A stretch of DNA of 64,000 bases, from positions 29,084,046 to 29,148,045 of the forward strand of contig CM074179.1 in assembly GCA_037179385.1 (NCBI GenBank), written 5' to 3'. Under the pieces are notes generated by a model that was not told the DNA's origin, did not search any database, and saw only the letters and a program-made list of their open reading frames with translations. The position numbers and the translations under genes were made by a program. This DNA is from Holothuria scabra (Eukaryota; Echinodermata; Holothuroidea; Aspidochirotida; Holothuriidae). This document shows positions 13,301 through 25,300 of the stretch, piece by piece. Every line of letters begins with the position of its first letter. Position 1 is the stretch's first letter.

Positions 13301-16300
13301 TTGTATTAGCTTTATATCCAAATAACTTTCCAAAAAACAGTGTGAATATTTCAATTTAAGTAAGATTGCAACAATTTTATTCTAAATTTTTCAATTTCTC
13401 TAGCTTGAAATGCATAGATTTTACAACAACAAAACATTCATTTTTAACACTAAATATCATTTACCAATTTTTAGAGTACTCATGAAAAACAATATACATC
13501 AACTATTACCAACTATGCTGTCATCGGCGCCCATTGTTAAAACAATGTATGTTAAATTCATTATTGCTTTCCTCGCATTTCCTATTTATTTGCATTATTG
13601 TAAAGTTTATTATGACTTTTCTGTTCATACTTGATAATTAAATTAAATTAAATGAAATTGGATGGGCATAGTTTAGCAAATGGTTAACTTACTTAGCTTT
13701 GTCACAAACTTTCTAGGAAGTGGTATGATAAATTTTCCGCTGGTACGCACTCTTTTACAAGGCATTTATTGATTGACTGTTGCCATTTTATTGTGTGGAC
13801 TGTATTCTTTGTTGTGGGTTAGGGATTAGAGTTATCGTTATTCAGTGAGAAAATTGCCACTCTGAAAAAGTGATATAAACTCTGCTTTTCTTAATTGTGT
13901 AAACTTTTACAATTGTTTTTTAGGCTGTAAATTTGGGCTGACAGCCCCTATTTTAGTTCGGTCAGGCTATGCACTTAAAGCTTTGTGTTATGAACGTTCT
14001 GCATACAAACTATTCAACCTAGTCCTCTGCATGCTGAGTTGGGTGTGCGTATCCCGCCTTGTGCTCAACAATTTCAACGAATTACCGAACTCTGTTGTTT
14101 AATGTTAGTGAAATTGTTTTTCAATTGTTTTGGTAGATTCCTTGGAAGGAATAAAATTAGAGAAATACCCGACGGGTTTTTTAATCATACTCCGACACTT
14201 CAATATTTGTAAGTAAACTTTATCTGATACTTGATATTCTGGATGTTGGGGCTTCTGTCATGTATTGAAAGTGTATTTTTTAAAAAGAAATGAGGAAATG
14301 AGGTTTTACGTTGAAAGACCTTCACTGCAGTGCTGTTAAACAAGGAAGGATGTCCATTATTGTTAACGCTTAGCTCGACACCTAATGACTTGGCAAAGTT
14401 AAAAGTTGTGATGAACACCCCTCGTACTTAGTTTGCAAATTTATACATTTTGAAAAGAGAAGTTGTTATTTATGGTCGCAGTTTAAAGGCAACGTCGCTC
14501 AAAACCTCGCAAACCTGAACATTGAAGGTACATGCTGCATTGTTAATTTCAATACTTTGCAAGGACTATGCATCACAGTCAGACACGAACCCTATTAAAA
14601 TACCTTTGTATAAAAGTCACCAGTGGCGTAGCCTGGATTGTGTCATGGGGGTTTGTGTCATGGGGGAGGTTTGGGGCACGATGTGAGGGAAAAGTCTAAG
14701 GATAGTGAGACAAAACCGCTGTTTCAGGTGTTTTTGCAAAGTTTGCAAGGTTAAGTCATAGGGGGGTTCTAACCCCCAAACCACCCCGTGGCTACGTCAC
14801 TGCACGTCACTATCCTGTTCAGCGTCTCGTTGTATAGTCCCAGTTAATTTTCCGGGCTTTTTGGCGGCTCTGGCATCATTGCTAGTTTTCGTCTAACTAT
14901 TTCTTTACTTATCCTTTGTTTTCGTTACCATAGCATAGTTATTGATGTTAATTCTGTGACTTTTATTTGTAGTGCAGTATCTACGTATCATTTTTTTTCC
15001 ATGACATTTCATGTCTTCTTTGGTGAGAAAATGCTTCATGAGCATTATAAGAGGGTGTACAATTAAGTATACTTCAGAGCACATTCAACATTTCTATTTT
15101 TTTCAAAGAGGTATTAAAAACAATTAATTTAGACAAAGGTAATGTGCAACAAAAGTTTCAGTTTTAAAAAAACGAAGCAATATAAAAGACTGTAGCATAG
15201 AAATCAATCCAGCAAGGATAAAATAGTCAAATCTCTCTTTAGTTCAAGTTTAATTTTATTGAGTCCCAGGAGGAGAGTTAAAAGCTTGCAAAGGAAACAT
15301 AAAAATACAAAATGAGAATAAAAAATAAATAGATAAAGATTTCAAACATAAAAATCACAAAACTTAAGTCAGCAGCTTAATGTTAATTAAGTTGACAATA
15401 GCTTACTGTTCCAAAGTCAATTTTGCAAAGTGTTATTCTTCCAATATGACTCTTCGCAGGAGTATGCCCTTGAACAACATCAAAAACCTAACTCAATCAA
15501 CCTTCGCAGGATTAAAAGCTTTGAACTACATGTAAGCAAGTTCCCTGATTTCATTATATGTAAGTATGTTCCATTCGACAGCAGACATCATGTTGTCGCA
15601 GAGATTTCTTCCATTATTAGCATAGGCCGAGGTCGCCATGCAGGCTGAGGAAAATTAGGGTAAGCTATGAATCTGTATGATATAATTACCAAGATTTTTG
15701 ATAACATATTGAACGTCTTCAACCCGGTAAAAAATCCAATTGAACCCAGTTGACGAATTCAACTGGGTTCAACTGGGACCCAGTTGAACCCAGCTGGTCT
15801 TGTTCCAAATCCCATATAAAACCAACTGGGTTGAACTGGGTTACCAGCTTTCAACTGGATTGACTACATTCAAACCACTTGTATTTTTTCCAATTCACAT
15901 ATTAGGTTAACTGGGTTTAACTGGTTTTCAACTTGTTTCTAACTGGGTTCTAACTGGATCCAGTTGAACCCAGTTTAACTGGGTTCAACTGAAATTTTGA
16001 CCAGGGAATGTTTCAAATATTGCCTTCATTTTGGCTTTAAGCATGAAGGACCGTTACACATATTTTAAAAATAAAAAAAAAAACATTAACTTTGATTTTG
16101 GGCAATACAGGGATGTTACACAATAAAAATAGACATTGTAGACATTAGATGTAACTTTGACAATAATAAGTTTAACAATTTGACCACATTAGGATTAGTG
16201 CAGAGTTAAAATAAGCCTGTGGAGTGTGTTTACTGAAAAGCTGATGCCACTGTCGCTGCGTGTGTGCACCTAATCCTTTAGCCGAGTGGTGCAGATATTT

Positions 16301-19300
16301 TAGATTAACCCTTTAACTTTGTGCTCCGATCGGGGCATATTTACGCGCCTCGGCAGTGGGCGGAAAAGCGGAGTACGTAGCACGCCCCGCATCGGCTTCC
16401 GTAGGCAATTGACCCCGTGACCTTAAACTATTGTCTCTCTCGTTGTTGTGGCCGAATTTTCGGGTAGCTACTGGCAGTTTCGAGCTCCGCGTGAAACAGT
16501 AAAGATGTGTGACAGCCGAGCTCCCCGCATGGGTCCAAAAGGACCCAAACAACGGTAAAGGGTTAGGCAAATAGAAATCATTAAAACCTAAATGCTGCAT
16601 TTGAGTGTACAGTCTGATCATTCAGCTCCCCCAGCTTATACTCAGTTACAACTTTGACGCTCGCAAATATTTTTTTTCAATGTCGGCTGTATATCATTTA
16701 TTCAATGGAGTTTCTAAAGCACATGGTTCACGAATTTAAACAAGCTATTGACGGTCAAAACACAAATAACAGAAGTTGAATCTATACTTTATGTTTACCT
16801 TTGTGTGTCGTAGGTCTTTCGCATGGAACGATCTATCCCTCTTATCGTCGGATGCTTTTTCTGGTCTTCATCTTTCTGGCAGTTTGTAAGTTACATAAAG
16901 GTTAAACAATGTTGCACTTGTGTAAAAAAATGGTTTAAGCACAATTGGGATAAACACAAGCGATACACGAGGCCATGTGGGTTTCCCGAGAGTTTATTAG
17001 TGATTGTGTAATGCACAGGCCCAGATATTCAACCATGTCCATTCATTCACAACAATGTTTTGATTTTTAAAACGAAAGGAAATCATGAATTTTGCTTGCG
17101 AACTTCATCATAAAAACATCGTCACCATGTAAATATGTTGGAAAAGATTGAGATGAGTGCATCAGTGCATTTTTTTTTTACTCCTGTGAGTTTATTCCGG
17201 GGTAACACACAGTCACCTGGCAGTAATGTGTAGATAGAAGGTGATCATAAGGCTATTACTAAGTGTATTTGAATGAATTTAGGTTGAACCGATCTTCATA
17301 TGTCCATAGGCAAGACGAAAATCTCCGTGCTGCTACAATGCCAATAACTGAATCGCAGCAAATTCAGAAAACTCAAAATGCCGTCTCTTGTCTGTCTGAG
17401 CAGGTATTTTGACTGCGTTGATTTGGGTTTTTTTTATTCTGAAGGGTTGTGCAGCCCAGTCTCTCTAACATTAGACTCAATTGACAGTGTATGCAACAAG
17501 AGCTCTGGAAACTTGTAGAAACTTGTTCTAATGAAATCGTTTAAACAATATTTTGACATCAACAACAGTTCGCAAATATGTCAACAGTTATATTAGTATA
17601 ATGTGATTATCTTTCAATTAACGTATGTATTCTTTCTCTTGTTATAGGGACTTATCACATAACGAACTCACTGAGATTCCACGTGGTTTATTCATCGCAC
17701 ACTCTAACAGGTCCCACTCGTTGAAAATGTTATACCTTCAAGGGAATAACCTGACATTTCTGCGATCCGACTCTTTCAAAGGATTACATAGTTTGAAATA
17801 CGTGTAAGTTTTCCATTTTACATATTAACACTTCGGTCTCAAAAGCTTATGGTCAACTATGCGTACACCTTGCCAACTTTTGGTTAAACTGTGGAACGAA
17901 ACTATTGTCCAAAGTAGCCAATTAATGGTCACGTTTTGACCATAAGTTAGGTTAAAAAATTATTCATCGTATGCTTGGGATTAGTGCAAAGTTGAACAAG
18001 CTAATGATCAAATTGACCACAGTATTTAAGAGCGATACAGACTAAATGGATGTAATTGTTTCTTGGAGTAACCAAGTAACTTTAAACTTCGTAAAAATTC
18101 AAGTTTTGAACATTCACCTTCTTACCATCAGTCATCATTTCATGTATTCGTTATTTGGCTTCAGATTTCTCAACAACAATAATATCAGCTGGCTGGAAAA
18201 TGACGTTTTCAAGGGAACAAGCATTGGTTATTTGTGAGTAAACTGAGCTAGTTATCATTGGGACAAGGTTTAATTAATAGAAATGAGTCGAAATTAAGTC
18301 GTAATGCATCCCCAGGAGAAAAATTTCTGTTGAGACCTGTTGAAAGTGCAGTAGGTTTGAACAGGTATTGACAGGTACGAACAGGCAATGCTCCAATCAT
18401 CTGTTGGAGTGATGGAAGTCAACAGGCATTAACAGGTAACACCAAAAATCTAAGGGGTTGTTGCTTGTTAAAATCCAGTTAAAACCTTTTGAGTAAAAAC
18501 TTGTTCAACAGGTTTTAACTGGAATTTTCTAGTGGATCAAAAATAAAGCTTGTTAAGTAAAATTAGAATCACTGTGACAATGGTTTACACTGTACTGTAC
18601 CTCAAGTACAAACAAAAAAACAAACAAACATATATATTAAACAGCAAACATGTCGTATAAAGATGAAAGTTACAATGTTATAATTGATTTTCCGTGATGT
18701 TTGATATAAATTTTTTTTAATTGAGATGCACTTTTCATTAGAACAAAATGAGTTCATAAGTTTCTAAGATTGCATGAACCAAATTTAATGAGCAACAGTA
18801 AAGCAGTCGGAAACGACTCTCTTCAATGGCGCAATTTATAAACATTATCCAATGTATGCGCTTCAATGCTTCTTCTTGTTACTGAGTTGAGGACGATGCG
18901 TCCTGTTTAAGAAGAAAATTCTTTACTTCCTAATTGCAACGTAATCGTTGGCCTAACTCTAACCCTAACAAAAATACAGTAAAAATGAAAATACAATACA
19001 GTTTCTTGTTCAGAGCGCATCGTCTGGAGAGTTGTGTTGTTGTTGGTGTTGCTGTTGTTGTTGTAACGTTAAGTTTAAACTAAACTTGTTATCACTCGGC
19101 ATTTTCCACAAGCAAATTCACGTTGCTCTAAGTCTTAGACAATTCTCTGCATAGCCTAAATCAGCAAATCGCATTGTAATTTTCATTGCTTTGTTATTTA
19201 ATCTATCAAATAAGTGTCAGTCAGTCAGTCAGTCAGTCAGTCAGTCAGTCAGTCAGTCAGTCAGTCAGTCAGTCAGTCAGTCAGTCAGTCAGTCAGTCAG

Positions 19301-22300
19301 TCAGTCAGTCAGTCAGTCAGTCAGTCAGTCAGTCAGTCAGTCAGTCAGTCAGTCAGTCAGTCAGTCAGTCAGTCAGTCACTAACATGGAGTTTAACGGCC
19401 CAGTTTCCAACCAATTGGTTCAAGATGTCCCAAGGACCACGGCCTTTTTCCAGTTGTGGCCCACTGATATGTTTTCCAACAGGCATATAACCTTGCCATG
19501 TTAAAAAATGCTGTAAAATTTCTTTTTACATCAAAAACTGATTCAATGTCATCTAGTTGCTTTAAATACCAGTGCAAAAATCCTGTTGCTTTACATTTAA
19601 TTACAAATCTTAGCTTCCTACCAAAAGGTGCGATCTATTATTTTCCACTCTTATATTAAATGTAGATACCTGTTCGCAAATAATCTGCAACATCTATACA
19701 ACGATTCTTTCGGAAACACCAATCTAAGGCAAATGTAAGTTTTTAAAAGTTGCTTACCTTTAATTCAAAAAGTGTTCATTGTGTTTTTCATCCACTTAAC
19801 TTGATAATTATTAAATTGTTATGTGGCAATTGACTCTTATTGACTCTTTTAAAACTTCTCAAATAAAAATTCAACACGAAACAGCAAACTTTTTCAAAAA
19901 AAGCCAGTACCATGTAAAATGCTTCCGTTAACAACCAAAAAGATAGATAATCGATCAGTTTTGGTGTCAGTTGGGCGCAATAAATACACCTAAGATGACA
20001 CCATACGGTACACTCTGAAACTTTCGATATCTGCTGAAACGGATAGGGATAGTGATACGCATAGTCAACTGTGTTCGTTTATGTAAAGATAGTTGGCATT
20101 TACAACGTATTCTGTAGGTGTTATTTTCAGGTTGAATGTTGTTGTATTTATGAAATGTTTTTACTTATTTTTGTTCATGAGTCAATCTTCTCCCATTTGA
20201 TAACGAGTGTTGTTTTCATAATGCGCACGCATTAGTGGTTAAACTATATTTTGAAATTGTGTTATATCAAGATCATGCCTAAACGAAGACTTAAAGTGCG
20301 TTTTCAGAGTTCAGTTTGGTTTAAGGGGAGAAAATTAGTGCTACATATCCTCACCTGCAATTGATGGATGTTAAATCCTTTAGTTAAAGTAAAAAATTCG
20401 GTGAAGTATTGGCAGTATTGAGAAAAATGAGTATAGTTTGGCAGAAAATGGAAAGTTTCTTTAAAACAAAGTTTGATTGTGAATTTAATTTTCTTTTGGT
20501 TTTCGAAGCACCCCATTTTGTCGGACCGTTTTAAAAGGATCACATTACGAAGTAAAGAAAAGTCCTTTTGAAGGAAGACGAATACTTGAAGCGCGTACAA
20601 GTCTGGGCACATTTCTTTAGCAAATTCCACACAAATCACAGTTTAAAACTCTCATAAGCCAGTGGCCTATAGCCAGGATGGAATTTTTTGGGAGACCTAG
20701 GTACTAAGTGGGGGGAGGGGCTGATACCTCCGAGGGTCAGTCGCGGGAAAATTTATAAGTGACATACATACTACCAAGGAAACAATGTTTTCCGGTTTTC
20801 AGTGGTGTTTAGATGCAAAATGGTGCAGTATTTGTTCATTCATCGGTACATTACGTACACTAGCGTAGCCAGCGGGGGGGGGGGGGCAGGGGGCAGAGTG
20901 CCCCACAGAAATTTTGGGGACGCGATGGGCGATGTTGAAAACATGAAGAGGAGCCAAAAAAATAAAAAAAAAATAAAAAAAATAAACGGCAAGAGGAGGG
21001 AGAGAATCGGGGGCATTTTTTACAGTTTTTCGGGGGAGGGGAGGGGGGCTCTTTGTCGTTACGATAAAGTATGCAGTCCCAGACGGCGACTAGTCTCCCC
21101 GATGGTTTACCTGTTTTTTGCTCTCAAGGGACAATTTCCCTAATAAGAACCCCAAATTTTCGGCGCGCTACGCGCGCTGTAGATTCACTCCAGTTTTTTT
21201 TAATACATCCATACCACATATCTAGAGAGTGTAAGTCCTCTCAACCTTACCAAGTGACTGGTAGGCAGAGTACACAGGTTATGCAGAGGTCGTAAATTTT
21301 ATCCCATATCACAAAGCCTAGTTGCTGTTCTCTTGTGTGTGTTATGCGATAGGTCAGATGGTGAGCCACAATCGGAGCATAGTTTGGCTATTTCATCGGG
21401 TATTCCAGGTGGTTTCGACACAATGTATGTTATTCCCGATACGGTATACAACCCCTACAGTTTCTATTTTTTTTTCTTTTTGTTCTTAATGATTTCATAG
21501 GCTATGTTATTTTTATTTTTTTGTAAGCCCACCAGAAAATTTCGCGCGCTTTGCGCGCTTTGAAATTTCACGATTCAGACTCAAAAGAACATTTACTCGG
21601 CTTTTTAAAATGTTAAGTAACATTGTGCAAAATGTGCCCAAGGCTGCAATGACATGGGATAGGGATAGTTAGGCTCCTTCATACCACCCCCTCGACATAG
21701 GGGCTGTCGGAACTTGTGGTCGCTGGCATGGCCCGCCCCCTGTCGGGGATAATCTTTCGCCTTCTCATGTCGGTTTAGTTACTTTGGCTTTCACAAGAGT
21801 TATTTCTGCGAAAAAACCCAAAATATTCGGTACGCTTTGCACACTCTTCCTCAGTTCCGTTACCTAGAGCTAATAAAGTACAAACCCTTCCCATCTTTTC
21901 ATGTAAATTAATAAGTAGAATAAATGGATTTATGTTCATGTCGGGAATTTCATATCATTTCGCTAAACTTAGTTAATTATCTCTTGTGTCAATCGTGCGG
22001 TACGGACTCGAAGAAGGAAGTACATATAATTTGTGTCCGATAGGGCCCAAATGCCGGGACAATTTATTGACCTATATAATATTTAAAAAAGTACAGATTC
22101 TTTTTAGTGTACTAACCCAAAAAATGTTGCCCCCTTTTCCACGGTTAAATCAGTGCGGAAATATCTTCCTCTAGCATATACAAATTTGATGTCGTATATG
22201 GCTCGCAATGGCAGGTATAGTGCACAGGTTTTCTTTAAACCTCCGTCACCAACTCATCGACGGCATCCTGGCTGTCGGGGCTTGGGTCGCTACCGACCCT

Positions 22301-25300
22301 GCCCCTCCCCCGTTCGGAGAGTGGCCCTTCGTCGGGCAAATCCTGGCGCCAAGCCTGGAGGGAAGTCACATTTTTCCAGTTATGACATTATATGTGTAAT
22401 GAAGCAATGAACTAGAAATTGATGCTGCATTTTTTGGAGAGCGGAAACTATTTTGGAGCGGCGGTCAATTTCACTAGGAGGACGTGTCGGTCCTCTAAAA
22501 CCCCCTGTTGAGAACACTGGAATCTAGTATAAAAAGAACAAAATATAGCACCATATTGCATCTAAGCTCTTCGAGACAGCAAAACATTCCAAAAGGGGAA
22601 GGTAACACCCAGGGAGACAGGCCCGTGGTCAGGGGGTTGGCACTTAGTCCCGCCCATACCTATTTTTTATTTTTAATGTTTTTTATTTAAAGGCATGTTG
22701 TGGTGGCTTTTCGCCTCCGCCTTTTAAGAAAAACGAAAATATTCCACACCATGTCCTTCAAACCCTATCACAATACCATTTTCCTAACTCAAGATATTTC
22801 ACTTTAAAGATGGGTTATTTTTGTTAAAAAATACCTCTCATTTTTAACAAAGCCACATAAAGTTATGTAATGTGGGCACATTGCTTCAAATTCCTTTTGT
22901 TTTTCTTTATAATTGAACATCCTGTTTGTCCTTGAAATTTGATACTTTTGGAATGTTTGAATATCTTTTCCTGTAGATCTAGCATTACCCTTTACCATAT
23001 GTAGGGCACAACTAACAATGTCGCTTAATGTTGCCTGCAGGGGAAACATAATTATAAATAAATTGAATGCAATGTCAAATTAATGTGCCACAATGACATC
23101 ACAGATTTCCCATGATGCATCAAATCCCAAGAAAAATTTGCAATACTTTAAAAATTCGTATCTTCCGAACGCTATGAGCTATTGGAATGCAGTTTTCACC
23201 TTCTGAAAGAGAAAATTTTTCTGCTTATTTTAAAGTAAACGAATTTTGTCTCCAGAATATGCCTTTAAATGGAGTTTTGGCGTTTTTCAGGGCAAAATGT
23301 CAATTCCGCTGGTTTAGCCAACTAAATGTAAGCCTTATGAGTAGCTGTTTTGTTCCAGTGCGACACAATTCCCTAGGGCCCCATTGACTCGTACCGAGTA
23401 ACCCTCTTACAGTCACACACTAACCCTGCTAACTTTCGAGGGAATAAGGAAAACATTGATACAAGATTGAAACTGTCCAAAAATTCCAACTTAGTGTTCA
23501 CCAGATCGCTCAATTTTGATGTAAAATTGCAAAATCTCCTTGGGGCGGGAGGGGGAGAACCACACCCTCTCCCCGTTCGGTCGCTCGGCTCCTCACTTGG
23601 GTGCTTCGCTCCCTCAAGAAAATGCCGCACCCCAGTGGCGGCGATGAAAAATGAAAAAGTTTGGGCTAAAGGTATGTTCAGCCCCTCAATATTTGTCAAG
23701 TGCTCCAATTACGAGGCGGGGAGAATTTCGAAGTTGGGCTGAACATATTCTTGCTTAGAACACTCGGGAAGTGCCGTTTCCGGCCATCTGAGGGGTTTGT
23801 AAAGCGAAAACTTTCCTGGTACGCTCCGCGCCAATCGATGGTAGAGCTCCGCTTAGAAACATGTATTAACATTTTTCATAGATTGATTTTTTTTTTTTTT
23901 TTTGCATTAATTGAGAAATATCAGAAATGAGATCCATATTTCCGGGCTGGGAACATGCAGCATAAAACACTCGGGAAGTGCCTTTTCCTGCCATCTGAGG
24001 GGTTTCTAACACCAAAAATTTTCTTGTACGCTCCGCGCCAACCGATGGTGGCGCTCCGCTTAGATAGTCCTGTAGGTCAGGATTGGGGACGATGAGTCGA
24101 CTTTGCCTCCCACAAGAAAATCCTGGCTACGCCCCTGATTACGTAGTCAAAATTAAAATACTACGAGTAAATCTCTGAAAATATATAAACCGCAAAGCAG
24201 AAGTATGGATCAAGCGGGAAACAGAGGAAATGCGGGCCTTGTGGATATTTTACAAATCTACCCGGACGCCAGTGCCAACTAGTATAAAGAGGACTAAGTT
24301 GTCGAAAAAATCGTTCTACATTGGCACTTGTCATGGGAAGGAGTGAAGCACGACATACGCCTTATTTTAAGGGATGGACAGATGGATGGGAAGAATTATT
24401 CGAAGGCAGTACCTTACCCTTCAAGGACCAATCCTCTCATCCCAAACGACAATTATGGTAGGGGTGTACTGAAATTCTCCATTTGCTCAGCTCCTTGATT
24501 GGCAGCTAATTCAAACAATGCAGAGTACCAAGGCTTTCATTACACAGCATGAACTGTACTGAGAGTGTTTTGTTGACAAACATTGAGCTTTTTTATACTC
24601 GACTTGAAGTTATCAGCTGAGATTGTCTCTGGATGAGGATCAATTTCAGACAATTGTGGAGGAGCTTAAATAAGAAGGTTAGGAGAATTGGTACTGTTTG
24701 GGGTGAGAGAAAAAACACCTTAAAGGCATATTTTTTGTAGTATGATAAAGTATAGGAATGGTCGTGTAAGAATGGTCTCCAGTGTATGATTGCCTTGTTT
24801 TCAGTAAATTAATCAGTCATCCGAAAGGCAGAAATGGTCTTAACCTAACAAAGTCAAATTCGAGTTTGTCGTCGAAAGGTTCGCTTCATCTTCGAAGTGT
24901 AATGCAATAAACGACAGTGCATATTATATACGGTATCTAATTTAGTGAAAGTAATCATTTTGAAGTTATAACTTGATTTCATATGTGCATGCAAAATGTG
25001 TTTAACACACATTCATGTTCGTAACACATATTATTTATTTACTCTTTATGAAGGAAATACTTCAAAGTGTATTTTTTCCGTTCAAACTTTTTTTTCTCAG
25101 TTACTTTATCAGGAGGCAAAAAAATATCTGGGAGGGGGGCTCAACAAAATCTGGGGGTCTAGGCCCCTAGGGCCCCCCCCCCGTGGCTACGCCACTGTCT
25201 TAAGCATACAAGCGTAGCTTAAGACTTTTAATTTGATGGTTAAAATTACGCACAATTAACTAAGGTAGGCAATGAGTTAAAGCAAAGTTTCCTTGAATGT

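Noticed and set aside
16313..16621. 102-codon open frame on the minus strand
   Set aside because: Lies within and beside the piggyBac-like MITE; explained by its higher GC content.
19186..19504. Long open frames of Ser-Val-Gln repeats
   Set aside because: Produced by the (TCAG)n microsatellite in all three forward frames; not a gene.
20802..21143. 113-codon open frame
   Set aside because: Runs across the left border of the nested hAT-like element; a poly-G tract creates Gly codons.
25188..25215. Second, separate hAT end near 25190
   Set aside because: It pairs with the left end at 20660 through the TCATAAGC/TCTTAAGC flanks, so it is the outer element's own right end.
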